A DNA stretch of 64,000 nucleotides. Origin: Oscillospiraceae bacterium. GTDB lineage: Bacteria > Bacillota > Clostridia > Oscillospirales > Ruminococcaceae. The DNA is taken from positions 62,001-126,000 of the forward strand of contig JAFZPP010000007.1 of assembly GCA_017550285.1 (NCBI GenBank), in the 5' to 3' direction. Both the position numbers and the translations under genes were made by a program. Of the stretch, positions 63,951 to 64,000 are shown piece by piece. The notes under the pieces were generated by a model, which ran no database searches, had not been told where the DNA came from, and was given only the letters and a program-made list of their open reading frames with translations. The first letter of the stretch is position 1. Each line of letters begins with the position of its first letter.

Positions 63951-64000
63951 CTTTGTCCGGAATGGGTGGCGAATAAAAGAAAGCCGTGCAGGTTGTTCCC

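Overview
The window looks like a chromosomal segment of a Gram-positive, strictly anaerobic, fibre-degrading member of the Clostridia, most like Ruminococcus (Oscillospiraceae). The basis is: a secreted GH5 glucanase with a Thr-rich linker and a type I dockerin (cellulosome), a complete spoIIIA sporulation operon, a putative sensory [FeFe]-hydrogenase, indolepyruvate:ferredoxin oxidoreductase with phenylacetate-CoA ligase, a ferredoxin:thioredoxin reductase-like protein, and many TTGACA-N17-TATAAT promoters. No tRNA, rRNA, phage, IS element or CRISPR array was seen. The species cannot be assigned from sequence reading alone.

Layout. 1-8.7 kb (minus): a compact ten-gene housekeeping run asp23 - nusB - tsaD-like - xseA - xseB - dxs - tlyA - nadK - argR - recN (recN is cut by the window edge). 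8.7-13.5 kb (minus): spoIIIAA-AH. 13.7-23.7 kb (minus): a coiled-coil zinc-ribbon gene, then pncB - GH26-like - HAD phosphatase - lipoprotein - iorA - zinc-ribbon gene - iorB - paaK - ACT protein. 23.8-29.3 kb (plus): a P-loop kinase gene followed by an S-adenosylhomocysteine/purine salvage cluster (ahcY, PNP, mtaD) with two unknown genes interleaved. 29.4-29.9 kb (minus): thioredoxin plus an FTR-like protein. 30.1-34.4 kb (plus): a lysine riboswitch with attenuator controlling asd - two unknown genes - dapA - dapB. 34.5-36.5 kb (minus): an SPFH/virion-core-like zinc-ribbon protein and a DUF5684-like membrane protein. 36.8-40.5 kb (plus): thrH, a PBP1-GGDEF-AraC fusion regulator and a hypoxanthine-DNA-glycosylase-like gene. 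40.5-43.9 kb (minus): lepA - zinc-ribbon membrane protein - hemW. 44.2-48.7 kb (plus): a stand-alone Spo0A-type DNA-binding domain, a zinc-ribbon gene with ispD and ispF, an EamA transporter and nrnA. 48.8-51.2 kb: the dockerin-GH5 gene divergent from an AraC regulator. 51.2-54 kb (minus): DivIVA-like coiled coil plus hydrogenase. 54.3-57.8 kb (minus): a sugar-binding-type lipoprotein carrying a ~380-residue Ala-rich repeat insertion, plus a membrane GGDEF protein with a degenerate active site. 58.2-63.9 kb (plus): a five-gene operon with zinc-ribbon LRR protein, Ser/Thr-kinase-like protein, vWA protein, PP2C phosphatase and a repeat-tailed protein.

The two most interesting loci are back to back at 54.3-63.9 kb. 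On the right is an operon that matches the known kinase/vWA(TerY-like)/PP2C phospho-signalling triad, here with two extra members. On the left is an extracellular binding-protein/degenerate-GGDEF pair whose binding protein has an unusual repeat domain inserted between its two lobes. Other regulatory points of interest are the Spo0A C-domain gene with a 0A-box-like site at its own promoter, and the PBP1-GGDEF-AraC fusion whose GGDEF signature is lost.
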